Shown: positions 54,801 through 64,000 of the stretch, one piece after another
Numbering within the stretch: the stretch's first letter is position 1
How the letters are laid out: every line of letters begins with the position of its first letter
From: Mastigias papua
Taxonomy: Eukaryota; Cnidaria; Scyphozoa; Rhizostomeae; Mastigiidae
Assembly (NCBI GenBank): GCA_964019165.1
Contig: OZ025279.1
Span: forward strand, 11,749,117 to 11,813,116
Length of the DNA: 64,000 bases
Direction of reading: 5' to 3'
The notes under the pieces: generated by a model
Told to the model about the DNA's origin: nothing
Databases searched by the model: none
Seen by the model: the letters and a program-made list of their open reading frames with translations, nothing else
Made by a program: the position numbers and the translations under genes

Positions 54801-54984
54801 GGGCAGAAGGGCTAAGGGTAAACGGATCTATATCATTCTCTGCATTGCTACTCGCATATGTCATTATGTCATGTTCTGGAAACGAAATTAAATCAATTTG
54901 TGTCTGGAAGCTCACAACTCTAGATGTTTCAATAACAGACAAGAAAAGTAGAAAGCAAATTGGTTGAACCAGTTGAAGGCGCAT
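47625..54984 (-). CDS. Single-pass membrane protein with glycosylated stalk and ITAM-like tail
   Basis: Minus-strand exons 54984-54916, 52790-52541, 50556-50457 and 49201-48874 join in matching phases (0, 1, 2) into 248 residues. Residues 1-23 are a signal peptide (MRLQLVQPICFLLFLSV); 24-106 a Thr/Ser-rich stalk with seven N-glycosylation sequons; 116-139 a membrane helix followed by KKRRKQR; then an acidic cytoplasmic tail with EYDDV, DYEYVHV, YNSLGPQDAQNIYEQI and HYNLA. The third motif fits the ITAM rule YxxL-x8-YxxI. After the TAA at 48874 the minus strand has AATAAA-type signals. A longer form could splice from 48912 (TCAG|GTTCGT) to exons 48248-48157 and 47726-47625, giving 300 residues with SYNGAEYQNC, DGYLVPVPPP and LYSAAYIKV. 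No globular ectodomain and no family were recognised. A signalling-adaptor role is inferred from motifs only. Confidence 0.55.
48157..48248 (-). other. Alternative tail exon with YxN motif
   Basis: Strong acceptor (ttggttgcag) and a cag|gtattg donor bound 92 bases reading DSVSYNGAEYQNC and ENVELTNQ. YQNC fits the Grb2-SH2 rule YxN. Phase 1 at the start and 0 at the end match an internal donor at 48912 and the last exon. Confidence 0.6.
48750..48842. repeat. (TA)n microsatellite
   Basis: About 90 bases of TA within the 3' flank of the short form of the membrane-protein gene, bordered by tatttattta units that supply AATAAA on the minus strand. Confidence 0.95.
50025..50260. repeat. Dispersed repeat (GGGGCGTAGCCCT family), copy 1
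   Basis: tctaggggcgtagcccta ... taatatttcacttacattag ... tacgccactgggta aligns in order with 55190-55465, which has the same blocks (ggggcgtaaccctt, taatatttcacttacatcag, tatgccactgggta). Possibly a MITE; ends not defined. Confidence 0.55.
50783..51385. mobile_element. GAGGCTCA MITE-like element carrying a nested palindrome
   Basis: Left end gtacactctttttttataag and right end ttaaaaaaaaagagtac are partly complementary; ttgaggctcaaaaatc and aaggctcaaagt occur inside. The palindromic element 51041-51248 is inserted in it, so this element is the older one. It lies in an intron of the membrane-protein gene. Confidence 0.5.
51041..51248. mobile_element. Palindromic (foldback) element, copy 2
   Basis: Arms of about 95 bp pair nearly perfectly around a loop of a few bases. 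Flanking 14-bp direct repeats aacaaagatttgaa lie at 51027-51040 and 51249-51262. The extra tail (aagtctgttggtactacaga) is at the left end, so this copy is inverted relative to 5468-5698. Confidence 0.8.
52111..52216. repeat. Tandem duplication, two 53-bp units
   Basis: Units start tacaggg(c/a)caatcctgctct and end cataacatta; only a few bases differ. Located in an intron of the minus-strand membrane-protein gene. Confidence 0.85.
54291..54722. mobile_element. Diverged copy of the GAGGCTCA MITE-like family
   Basis: Contains acatgaggctcaaatc near the left end and gtttgtttcttataaagaaac at the right end, like the ends of the 21446 element. It ends about 190 bp from the signal-peptide exon of the membrane protein. 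Confidence 0.45.
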
Positions 54985-56200
54985 AACATAATCATTCTTG
55001 CTTTTATTCCTTATATTTATTTCTTACTTTTGTTTCTTACTAGTACTTTAATTTCATGATAAGCCAAAATATTTTTAGGTGCGGCAGAATATCTCAAATG
55101 GTTTTCAGTTTTGCACTAGCAGAAATACCCCATACACAGTGCTAGCCCGTGTTCTCCTGGATATGGTAAAGACAGAACCGCACCCAGTAGTGTAGAAGTA
55201 GGGGGAGGGAGTCTAGGGGCGTAACCCTTTGCAATTGTTGTGGACCACGCCCTTCAATTTCTCGCAAATGCAAGGAAACGACTGTTTCGAAATATATTCG
55301 TCTAATATTTCACTTACATCAGCTATGGTAAATAGCATGGTATTTTAATTACCCCTCCATTAATTTCTAAATGTTTTTGGAAAAGTCTCATGGAGCATGT
55401 GTGGACCACGTATTTGAAAAGTGAGGGATCCTGACCCCTATTCCCCCGTGGTTATGCCACTGGGTAGAGGCTTAATTTTTACAAACTTTTGAGGTCGAAT
55501 TGTTCTTAATTTGTTCGTATATTATTGAGGAGTAGGCAATTTAGAAATTAGACATCATACAAGACAACATTGCTTGTTTACGAAACGGGTATTATGTTTA
55601 ATAATAATAGAAGACGAAAGATATACGTGCAAACAGACGTATAATTCTTGCCAAAAGTCTTGGTACACCATGTTAACACAATAACTAGTTTTGCCAGGTT
55701 CATGTCAATATGCTATTGGAAAGGGTGCCCATCGTTGTCCTAAACTACTTTTAACGACAGTGCTTCAGCCTCAGCTTGTTCTTAATTTGTTCTTAATTTC
55801 CCATCAATGTTCAGGCTCGTGTTCGTATAACATTGTTCTTATAAAAGAGTGTAACGTGTATATAACAGTTCGTGGTATTATCAAAAATCTTCCACTACAT
55901 CATCACTTGGTATTTAAGGAGGTTTTGAAGTTGGATTTGAAGAAATCACTTAGGAATTCACAGCAGGGGAGTAGATAGGACAAGTCACTTACAGGCGGGG
56001 CGGGAAATGAAGATTTTCCGACAAAATACAATAAGTATATAATCCATATTTATGAAAACGTTTCCTTTCCAAATTTAGCACTTAGTCAGAAGAGAAAAGC
56101 AACTGCGTCATTTCTCGAACTAGGCCGGAAATTTTCCAATAAATGACAGCTTAGCTCTACAGGGGACTCTTTGCCCCCTGACCCCTTCTGTCAACCTAAC
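54985..56200. other. Intergenic; repeat-derived
   Basis: Holds the second copy of the GGGGCGTAGCCCT repeat (55190-55465) and a partial GAGGCTCA-family copy (about 55470-55850). No gene recognised. Confidence 0.45.
55190..55465. repeat. Dispersed repeat (GGGGCGTAGCCCT family), copy 2
   Basis: Same ordered blocks as 50025-50260, with an additional stretch in the middle. Confidence 0.55.
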
Positions 56201-56419
56201 TGATTCACAACCTCCTACGCTAGAAAAGCGCAATACGATTTGGCACTCGACTTGGTATTCTGTAGAGCAGGTCCTTTCTTGGCAGAGCACAACTGTAATC
56301 TTATGATTGACAAAGAGCTCAGTCGACAAAGGGGGAAACACAAAGGATGACTCAAAACACAAAAGTGTGTCAAAGGTTAACAAATTCGATCTCATGATGT
56401 AGACGTCTTCACAATTGTT
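56200..56419 (-). CDS. Possible isolated Cys-rich exon
   Basis: After the acceptor gttaacag an open frame in phase 0 starts NNCEDVYIM and contains DTLLCFESSF, TVVLCQERTCST and YQVECQ, a composition unusual for random AT-rich DNA and typical of an extracellular disulphide domain. A donor (tctagc|gtagga) about 190 bases in is possible; beyond it the sequence looks repeat-derived. No upstream exon with the right phase was found, and the domain was not recognised. Confidence 0.25.
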
Positions 56420-56974
56420 CTGTTAACTGTAAATAAAAAGTTAGAACCTATATCAGAAATCAATCCCTGGTTGCATTAGGCCCCCAAATACGTAGAGTTT
56501 CGTCGAAATAGCCTTAGGTACTATATAGGCGTTTGAATACGATTATCGTTTGTAAAGTATTGGTTGATATTTCCAATAAATCTAACACTAGACTTTGTTT
56601 TCGTCAAAGTAATGGAGCCTCCAAATCCAAGCACAATGATGTCGGGTTTCTGCTTCACACGTTATTTTTGTTACAACAAATCGCTCTATCAGGGAGCCGA
56701 CGTAAAGAAGGCCAACAGTTCTAAATAAGTTGTGCTACTCTTATTAACCAAAAAAAAGTCCCTAAGTAACTTTGCAAGTTCCAATATTTTTTCACTGCAT
56801 TCACTCAAGAATCACTCTGTCAAATTCGCATAAACTGTGTAGTATTTCATGGGCAGTCCGCTACAACTCTGAACGTCCACATTGCTGTGTCTTAACACCT
56901 AACACTCACAAATTTCTATATAGCACTAAAGTTGAAGTTTGCAATCCCAGATAGGAACAATGTAAATAACTCAC

Positions 56975-57104
56975 CAATGTGCGTCTGTGGATGTGCGTGT
57001 TCTGTCGATAGTAGGTACAATAACTTTGTAGTCAGGCCGCCAAACTCAGTTTTGATGCGCCAAAATATTCTCAAACTTGGTTTACCGGCAGCTGCAAGAT
57101 TCAT
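56975..57104 (-). CDS. Possible first exon (43 codons, phase 1)
   Basis: An ATG at 57104 opens a frame reading MNLAAAGKPSLRIFWRIK and ending PQTHI at a perfect donor GTGAGT (56974 downwards). KPSLRIFW faintly recalls the KPRLxxFW start of mitochondrial ATP synthase subunit g, but the following residues do not fit. No second exon with matching phase was found. Confidence 0.25.
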
Positions 57105-58377
57105 CAAAGCGACACCTTACCAACGGTTTAAGTGGTTTTCCAGTGCAAAGTTGATTCCTGTTTCTGTGTGATTACGTCAGCAGGTATGTTGTGATGTCAA
57201 TATGACATCTGTAATGAAGAACAGTGATAACATAAAGACAAGGAAGCAGGTTTTTTTAATAATTGACAATCAATCTAGCCAATGTTAGCTTTACGACAGG
57301 TACACAGCTGATTGGCTATTGTTATTTCAAGCTGGCCAACGGCATATTTCTTCTAAAACAGGAAACTTATGTAGATACGTCAGTGACTTCGTGAAAATGC
57401 ACATAAAACCAGTGACGCAAAGTTAATTGTACGGCGTTCCAGGCAAGATGTACTCGTTTTTACAAAGTGTTAGCCATAATCTTTATTTTTTTTACACCTG
57501 TAAGCAGTACAATATACAATGCCAAACTTTTACAAACAAACAACGATGCCATTGGGAGTATGATAGGCATAACTACCCAATGGCCATTTAACAAAAAGTA
57601 ATACAGATAATACAGATAATACAAGTACCAAGGACTACACCAAAATCCTAGTAGTCATTCATTAGAGAGGAATAGTTTAAAAGTATTATTCAGAAAATCT
57701 TAGAAGACAGATAGATAGCCATAATCCGGAAAAGAAAGGAGGTTGTAATAAAAATGTCATGGCATGCATTTTCACCAGAATAGATAGATGGGAGATGCTA
57801 TTCCGACCCAAGAGTAGTTGGGTGGGGGTATGGGGTATGGACGTATTGTCAGTGCTTGACGTCACCTAGGGCTCCCTTTCCATGACAGAAATTATATGTC
57901 CAAATTGTTTGGTATTTTGGCACTTTTGTCTTCACGATTCCGTTGTGGTACCAATTATTGATTGTACGCAGGAGCGTAAATAGCACACTTTCTTTGTGTG
58001 GTGTCAGAGACTTTTGCCGTGCGAAACTGGATGTTGCCCTGCGAAAAATGAGACCTATAACAAAAAAAAATTTGAAGCAACAGAAATGCAGCTGTTATAC
58101 ATTTCAAATTATAAAAGATTAAAATGTCCTGTGTATTGTGCAGCTTCATCTGTTGGGGTGTCACACCCCCATACCCCTCGGTATGTTCGCCCCTGACTGT
58201 GCGTTTTGTCTTTTGCGCACAGAAGTAGAAATGTTTGTGCACTCTGTTAACGAATTGACGCTAATATCAGTTTTGAAAATCCAGTAGTACCGCTTCGACC
58301 CGGAAAATGGGCACCCCAAACGCAAGTCCAAAAGTAATTTAAGCTATTAGAAGAATGTAATCAATGGGTTACCGAAA

Positions 58378-58703
58378 TACCGTAAATCCTCGAATTAGCC
58401 CCCCTCGAATAAGCCCCCCTCGAATAAGCCCCCATGCTAGAACTTCAAATTGTTAATAAGCCCCCCCTCGAATAAGCCCCCACCCCAAACGATGATGAAG
58501 ACTTTCATAAAGAATAATGCCTAAATTTAGACTGTTCTTGTAGTAGTACGGAGAAAAGGAGCTTTGACAATGAGCTTTTTATACGACATTTGTCAAATAA
58601 TTTTATAAGCCCCCCTCGAGTAAGCCCCCCTCGAATAAGCCCCCACCCAAAAAGCATCAAAAATAAATAAGCGCCCAGGGGGCTAATTCGAGGATTTACG
58701 GTA
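58378..58703. mobile_element. MITE with TIRs (ACCGTAAATCCTCGAATTAGCC)
   Basis: The left end accgtaaatcctcgaattag and the right end ctaattcgaggatttacggt are perfect complements. The interior carries repeated cctcgaataagcccccc units on both sides. Diverged copies lie at 43718-43850 and 31390-31575. Non-coding. Confidence 0.85.
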
Positions 58704-58730
58704 AAGAAAGGTATGAGGTATGTGAATTCT

Positions 58731-58764
58731 GTTGTTGTTGTTGCTGTTGTTGTTGTTGTTCTTG
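58731..58764. repeat. (TGT)n microsatellite
   Basis: About 11 trinucleotide units with single interruptions, 28 bp after the TIR element and about 150 bp before the start codon of the short secreted protein. Confidence 0.9.
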
Positions 58765-58912
58765 TTTGATTGCATTTCTTTTTGGTTTCTTGGATGCCAT
58801 TACTGACACTTGTTCGGAACATTCGACATTTGTGTTTCCCTTATCGGCTGCTAGAAACGAAGTAACAACCATAATTGTAGACCCGAAGTTCCAAAGAATT
58901 TGTTTTAAAAGA

Positions 58913-61900
58913 ATGCAAGGAACCTTGTTGTTGCTCCTTGTCGTTGGTTTCAGTGCTGTTTGCATTAGTGGAAAGGACCTTGAGTTCAACAGATATTGGT
59001 TCAGAAGGAAGTCCACCTGGGTAAGACAACCGCTAATTATGTTTGCAAATATATTCCTGATCTTTATATCTACAGTAACGAAGTAGCTTTCAGGCTGGTC
59101 AGTGACTCATTTTAGCCCCCTTTTCGGATTGGACACAGATGCGTCAGTTTACTGTCGTATGTTATACAATGAAACAGACAAATCTCAGCCCATTACACCG
59201 GAGAAAGGCGTAGCCCACGCCGAATATTTCTACTGCAAGCTACGTAGGAAGCGCTTATGGTTAGTGAGTGGGATTATGGTCTATTTTTGGAGTGGCTATA
59301 AGCCATTGACTACCTAAGTCTGTTGCTTAGTTTATCATTGCTGTAAAATGTATATAAACTCTGAGCCATGATTCCAATCGTTTTAAATGTCATGAAGCAA
59401 GGTCTTAAACAGAAATCTGATTTAACTATCAGAGGGGAGGGTGAGCAGAGAAGCCTCATTCTGTTTTTTATTGTGAGATATCCTCTAGCATGTGAGAATA
59501 GAACTTCTGCACATTACCCTTTAGTGACTTGATTAATATTTTCAACTGGCCCTGCCTACTAATTGAGGCTATTGGCTAGTGGAGCATCTGTGTATGTTTT
59601 TTTACAATTAGATCAGTATTATCGCCTTAAAGGTATTGTTGCCTGCATATGGAATTAATAATAATCAACAGTCAATTACCTAAATCATTATCATGTGATA
59701 TTTATGATCAGGGTAGAGCTGTTAACAGAGCAGAAAGGCAATGTAGAGAGGATACTTGCCAGAGTGTCAAAGAGAATCTCAAAAGAGATATCTGTATAAG
59801 GAAGTGCATTTCAACAGATTGCTACCAAGAACTGTATTCATGGAATGAGGTATGGTAGTTGGAATTTCCTATTGCTTGTGTTTGTAGTAGACTGTATGGA
59901 AGATGTGGGAAGTGTTACAACCCATCTTAGAAATTGGTTGGTAAGTCTATATTCAGGATTTTCACCATTCTATGGCATAGTTACACAGATATAGTGTGCT
60001 CAAGGGAATATCAGTTAAATCTGAAAGGCATTTTCTAGCATTGTATTCAATCATGCTCATGAGCATCTGAAACTGAACAGATATTGCAATAATCTAAGCT
60101 AGGTGTTTGTTTAACTTTCAGCAATAAAAATAGAAGGAAAACTCTGAGTGACAACTCTACAAGCTTTGTAAACTTGACTTAAACAACAACGTGTCCCATT
60201 GGTAAGAATTCTGGCCACAGGGAGCACAGAGAACAAAACGTAAAACATACGTATTACAACAACTATGAGTACATGTTTTATTCATGATTGATGATTCTGA
60301 GGCCTGAATTTGTAAATTACTAGAGCTCCTGTAGGGGTGAGTTGCTAATTTTTTCAGGGCTTTGGTTGGTACAGTTTTGCTTTACACCCCTTGCAGATAA
60401 AAATGGCTCATTATGCCTTTGGTTGTATCTCATTTTAGGCAAGTTTAGGGTAGAGCTACCTGAGTTTCATAGGACTCTTTTGAGAAGAATAGCTATATTC
60501 TGAAATTTTCTGTCTGCTTTTCCTCGTGCATGCAAGGGTGATGATTTGCAATGATTGTAGAGCATACTATATGGTCATTTATCATCAGGAGTGTGCTAGA
60601 ATGGTGGGTGTAGGGATGTATCACCCCACCCACTTTGCACAGAATCATAGGTAGTCCTTTGGGTTGTCAGTAAAAATTTCCATTATAATTGTGGCTTGTT
60701 GGTAATTGTGGTGCCTTGTTCAGATCTGTTGGTAAATTTCATTTGCATACCTCCTCTCTCAAGAGTCTTTCACCACACCTTTCACCACACCACTGCTTGT
60801 CAAGGTGATATATAAGGATATATATATAGACTATGGGAGGAAAGGTGTATGGCCATATGTTATGCTTTAGCACATAGCAAAAGCTCCCAAGGAGCATGTT
60901 AAATTGTGCTCATTCATTAGGAAATTTTGCTTAATTACAGGTGTTGAATTCCAGGAATACAGAATTACACAAAGTTGGTTTTCAAACTAAAAAATGAGCA
61001 GATTTAAAAACATGTCAGAAAGTACAATGTTGAATGTTGATTTCTATTACCTTGTTTGTTAATACCTGTGTTAGCTCCCTATACTTTGACCTCAATATTG
61101 ACCATTATGGTAATAGGAATTGTGACTTATAGGTGTGTATGGGCCTTTCACTAAGGTGTTGGACTTTGTATCTCATAGCATGTCACCGCATGCCTAGATT
61201 GAACCAGACTTGGAACTTTGTGTGCTCCTTCATGCCCATTCCTCACATTGCTTGGTATATCATATAACTCCTTGGCTAAAGGTGATGTATAGACACTGTA
61301 GAAACAAGACCCAGCTGGCTATGTTGCCTTAGGATCATTAGTAATGCCACCCACCAAAAATGCAATACTTTCTTCCATGTTAGAAAACAGGACAGAAAAT
61401 ATTTGCTTCATCTATATCTTGCTCTCTTAAGTAAATTTTTATTTGTTCTATGCAGTTTCAGTTTCAGTTTTCATTTTGAAATTCACAACATACAAGTTTC
61501 AATATAAAATACATTAAATACAAGAATACAGGTATAAAATCTGTATACAAACACCTAAATTAATTTAAGGGAGAGGACATATGCACACTGAATTCTATAT
61601 TCCTTTCTTTGTGTGTTTTTTCTATGTTTTATTGGTTCTGCTGTATCACTGGCACCTCATAAACAACAAGCAGGAATCTGTCACTATCCAAATCAGATTC
61701 CTTTATGAACAATCCAGAAGCTACCAAAATAGCCTATTCTTTCAGTTCTCTATAATTCTGTAATATCCAATTGCTCATACATTCCATTGATAGTGACCCA
61801 CACTGATAAGGTTTAGAAAAATCTGCAGCCAGTTTCTCATTACCAGGACATTCTGATCTCCTACCAGTACTATTCAACTTCAATGTTTACATCAGAAATA

Positions 61901-62561
61901 CAGAAGCTAGATACTAGCATGAAGATATATGCAATCTCTTTTCAGAAGTAAACTTGGTGGCCAGTAGATATGCAATTTTGATGTCTTTTCTTATTTTTCC
62001 TTCAATTGGTGCAGTTTATTTTTGCCATTCATACCTCATAATGTAATTTTTGGGATTTTCTTTCTCTCATTCATCCTTACCCAGTCTATTTGGGACTTTG
62101 AAATACAGCTTTTCATATGCAACTTGTGCAATATCCCATATCATTTTGAGCCAGATTTTGAACAGATCTAGGAGATTCTACATTATAATTACTACAGTGT
62201 GGTTTCTGAATGAGTTTGCCATTCTCTAATTTTATATATTCATCAACACTTATTTGCTCTACAAAGCTTATTCTGGTAACATTTTTACACAGTGTTTTGT
62301 TTTTCCAAAGATGGAGAATAATTCAATTATCTCGATCCTGTGCATTCTCAAAGCATTGAAGCCTTGGTCATAGTTTATTGATTTTAGCCTTTGCTCCATA
62401 TCCAAACTATGTAGCTTTTCCAGGATCCTATCTTCTTAAAACAATAATTTTTCTACCTCTAGCTTGAAGAAGGAGAAAGAGACATACGATGGTTATCATT
62501 TAAAGGTTGTGTAGCTGAAGAGTTGAGAAAGAAGAATGCAGCAAGACTGTATGACAGGTGA
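58913..62561 (+). CDS. Short secreted Cys-rich protein, conserved-looking, function unknown
   Basis: Three exons (58913-59020, 59712-59849, 62463-62561), all phase 0 with good borders, encode 114 residues. Residues 1-20 are a clear signal peptide (MQGTLLLLLVVGFSAVCISG), then NRYWFRRK. The mature part has Cys in QCREDTC, ICIRKCISTDCYQELY and FKGC, separated by LEEGERDIR. I recall small eukaryotic proteins of about this length, in plants as well as animals, with a C-x3-C-x4-CY-x-x-x-Y followed by LEEGE, possibly annotated as a domain of unknown function; I cannot name the family with certainty. No catalytic motif is visible. The last exon could also end at a donor (GACAG|GTGATT) instead of its TGA. 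It converges with the minus-strand gene ending at 62849. Confidence 0.6.
60588..60780 (+). repeat. Dispersed repeat (CACTTTGCAGAA family), forward copy
   Basis: cacccactttgcacagaatc, ggtagtcctttggg, ggtgccttgttc and ctgttggtaaatttc match the reverse complement of 46168-46366 in order. It lies in the last intron of the short secreted protein gene. Confidence 0.5.
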
Positions 62562-62848
62562 TTAATTTCTATGTAGATATTTATATATATATATATTATA
62601 GATGTGATTTAGGTAATGAGGTAGATATGAGAGATGTGATTTGGGTGACAGACCTGAGGGATGTGATGTATAGGTGATAGGTCTGAGAGATGTAATTTGG
62701 GTTGTAGACATGAGGGATATGATTCATTTATGGTAGGTCTGAGAGATGTGATTTTGGTTGTAAAAATGAGGAATGTAATTTATTTGTCTGAGAAATTGGT
62801 TTAGCTGGTAGACCTGAAGATTTACAGTATATATAAGTAGAATAACGT

Positions 62849-63996
62849 TTAAAGCGTAAGCTGCGTTAAAAGTAGTGCAAAAATTACTGATGACAAAGCA
62901 GCCACAGCAAAGTAAATATGAAGTCGGTACTTATTGAAGTAATTCCTCCCTTGATAGAAATTTACCGTCGTTTTCTCCTGGCTGTCTTCCGAAGATACAA
63001 TTTCCCCTGTACCCTGCGCAACTTGAAATGACAGCATCTTCCTTGACTGTCAGCCTCGCCAACATCTCGTTCTTCCTGTTTGATCCCTTTGGCTTCATCG
63101 TCTACAAAATGGCTCCTAAAGCAACCAATTGAGGTTATTCCACTGCTTCTAAATTTCGACGAAGTCCTGGTGTTGTCATTCTGGGAGGGTTCTCCACTTG
63201 TTGCAAAATCTAACTGTTTATGCTCTCTCTTTTGGGCGGCATATGGATATTCATAGCTTTCAGAATTCCGGCTTTCATTGGAATTAGAAGCAACAGATTG
63301 AAAAGTTTCTCCAGCAGAGTTTTCGGCTTCCTTTTTCTCCTGAGGAATGAATGTGGAGGAGTGATCTCCAACGATTAAGCACTCCCCTATACCCGAATTC
63401 CTAATATCTGGTTCTGAATGTGTCATGTTGGAATAAGCCTCGATAACTTTATGACAAATTTCTGTCATCCACCCTACACTTTTCTCAAATTGCTGATCGT
63501 ATCTCACTGGATTGAACTTGTTGCTTCCTGAAGCCAATTCATTCCCGGGACCCTCCCTCATGTGTGAGCGAGTATATTTCATTATAGAAGACTCAACATC
63601 CTCCGCCTTTCTAGTAGATTGCATATGCTCAGCTGATTTCCTAATATCAAACGCCATGTACTGGTCTTCTATCGACCTGTCTTGATTTAGTCCTTCATAC
63701 TCTAAAACTATCGCATGCATATTAGGTTTGCGCTCTGTCGTTTCCGTGTCTTGTCCACTGAATTCTTTCTTCTGTCCATCTTCCATCATTTCGTAAACGT
63801 TGTCTTGGACTTTATTGATAGGCTCACTACTTCTTGCAATGAAATTGACTTCATCTTCTTGGTAGCAGTCCTCTCCGTTGTGTCCCTGGTTTGTAGTTCC
63901 TCCGTTGTCATCTCCATTCCAGGTGAAGCTCTCTTGTACTGTATCAAGCTCAGCCGTTTTTCCATACGCTGCTTCTATAGTCCCTGGAAGTTCCAT
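62849..63996 (-). CDS. Tyrosine-motif-rich protein, exon reaching the window edge, two possible C-termini
   Basis: A 344-codon minus-strand frame runs from an ATG at 63996 to TAA at 62962; it may continue upstream outside the window. It is hydrophilic, Glu/Ser/Asn-rich and predicted cytosolic or nuclear, with no recognised domain. Tyr motifs include VYEMM (YxxM, PI3K-type), EYEGL, QYMAF and SYEYPY. The annotated frame ends in basic RKTARRKRR. A second frame over the last 75 bases continues to 62849 and encodes a C-terminal hydrophobic helix (AVAALSSVIFALLLTQLTL). Removing a 59-bp GT–AG segment (63105-63047) joins the two in phase 0, giving a 362-residue tail-anchored form. The family is unknown. 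Confidence 0.6.
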
Positions 63997-64000
63997 GCTC

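Larger units (their letters stand above)
57105..58912. other. Intergenic; repeats
   Basis: The minus-strand reading of about 57470-57700 ends with AATAAAG like a LINE 3' end. At 58378-58703 lies a TIR element and at 58731-58764 a (TGT)n tract. No gene recognised. Confidence 0.45.

Overview
The window is AT-rich animal DNA. Genes are split by many introns with ordinary GT–AG borders, and microsatellites and short transposons sit inside the introns. Gene content (a Frizzled/Kringle receptor kinase, a phospholipid phosphatase, a synaptonemal-complex-type coiled-coil protein, a complex I subunit) points to a metazoan. The large introns and numerous palindromic or MITE-like elements suggest a marine or early-branching invertebrate, but I cannot name the phylum. 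All exon models were built by hand from splice sites, reading-frame phase and domain recognition; none is checked against transcripts or databases.

Layout. 1-2308: no certain gene; a probable LINE 3' end. 2309-13632 (+): ROR-like receptor (half Ig domain, Lys-rich linker, Frizzled CRD, two kringles, one membrane helix, degenerate tyrosine kinase), 5' end not found. 13633-18458: no gene seen. 18459-20416 (-): PLPP-type lipid phosphate phosphatase. 21309-37834 (+): coiled-coil gene resembling SIX6OS1/C14orf39, head to head with the phosphatase and containing a probable U12-type intron. 37835-41636: no gene. 41637-45380 (+): NDUFA11-like complex I subunit. 47625-54984 (-): small single-pass membrane protein with an N-glycosylated Thr-rich stalk and an ITAM-like tyrosine tail, with two possible C-termini. 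55000-57110 (-): two isolated possible exons. 58913-62561 (+): short secreted Cys-rich protein. 62849-63996 (-): long coding exon with tyrosine motifs and two possible C-termini, running to the window edge.

Mobile DNA is a large part of the window: a palindromic element present twice with 14-15 bp target duplications, two further long hairpins, a GAGGCTCA-containing MITE-like family (about six copies), an ACCGTAAATCCTCGAATT-type TIR element, a GGCCTGGGCAA/TTGCCCACC family, a tRNA-headed SINE, and a tRNA-like sequence at the centre of an inverted repeat inside an 80-bp direct duplication.

Two loci are themed on tyrosine signalling: the ROR-like receptor, whose kinase has lost key catalytic residues, and the ITAM-tailed protein, which carries several SH2-docking motifs. 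The terminal minus-strand gene also carries YxxM and YxxL-type motifs. Nothing in the sequence shows that they work together.
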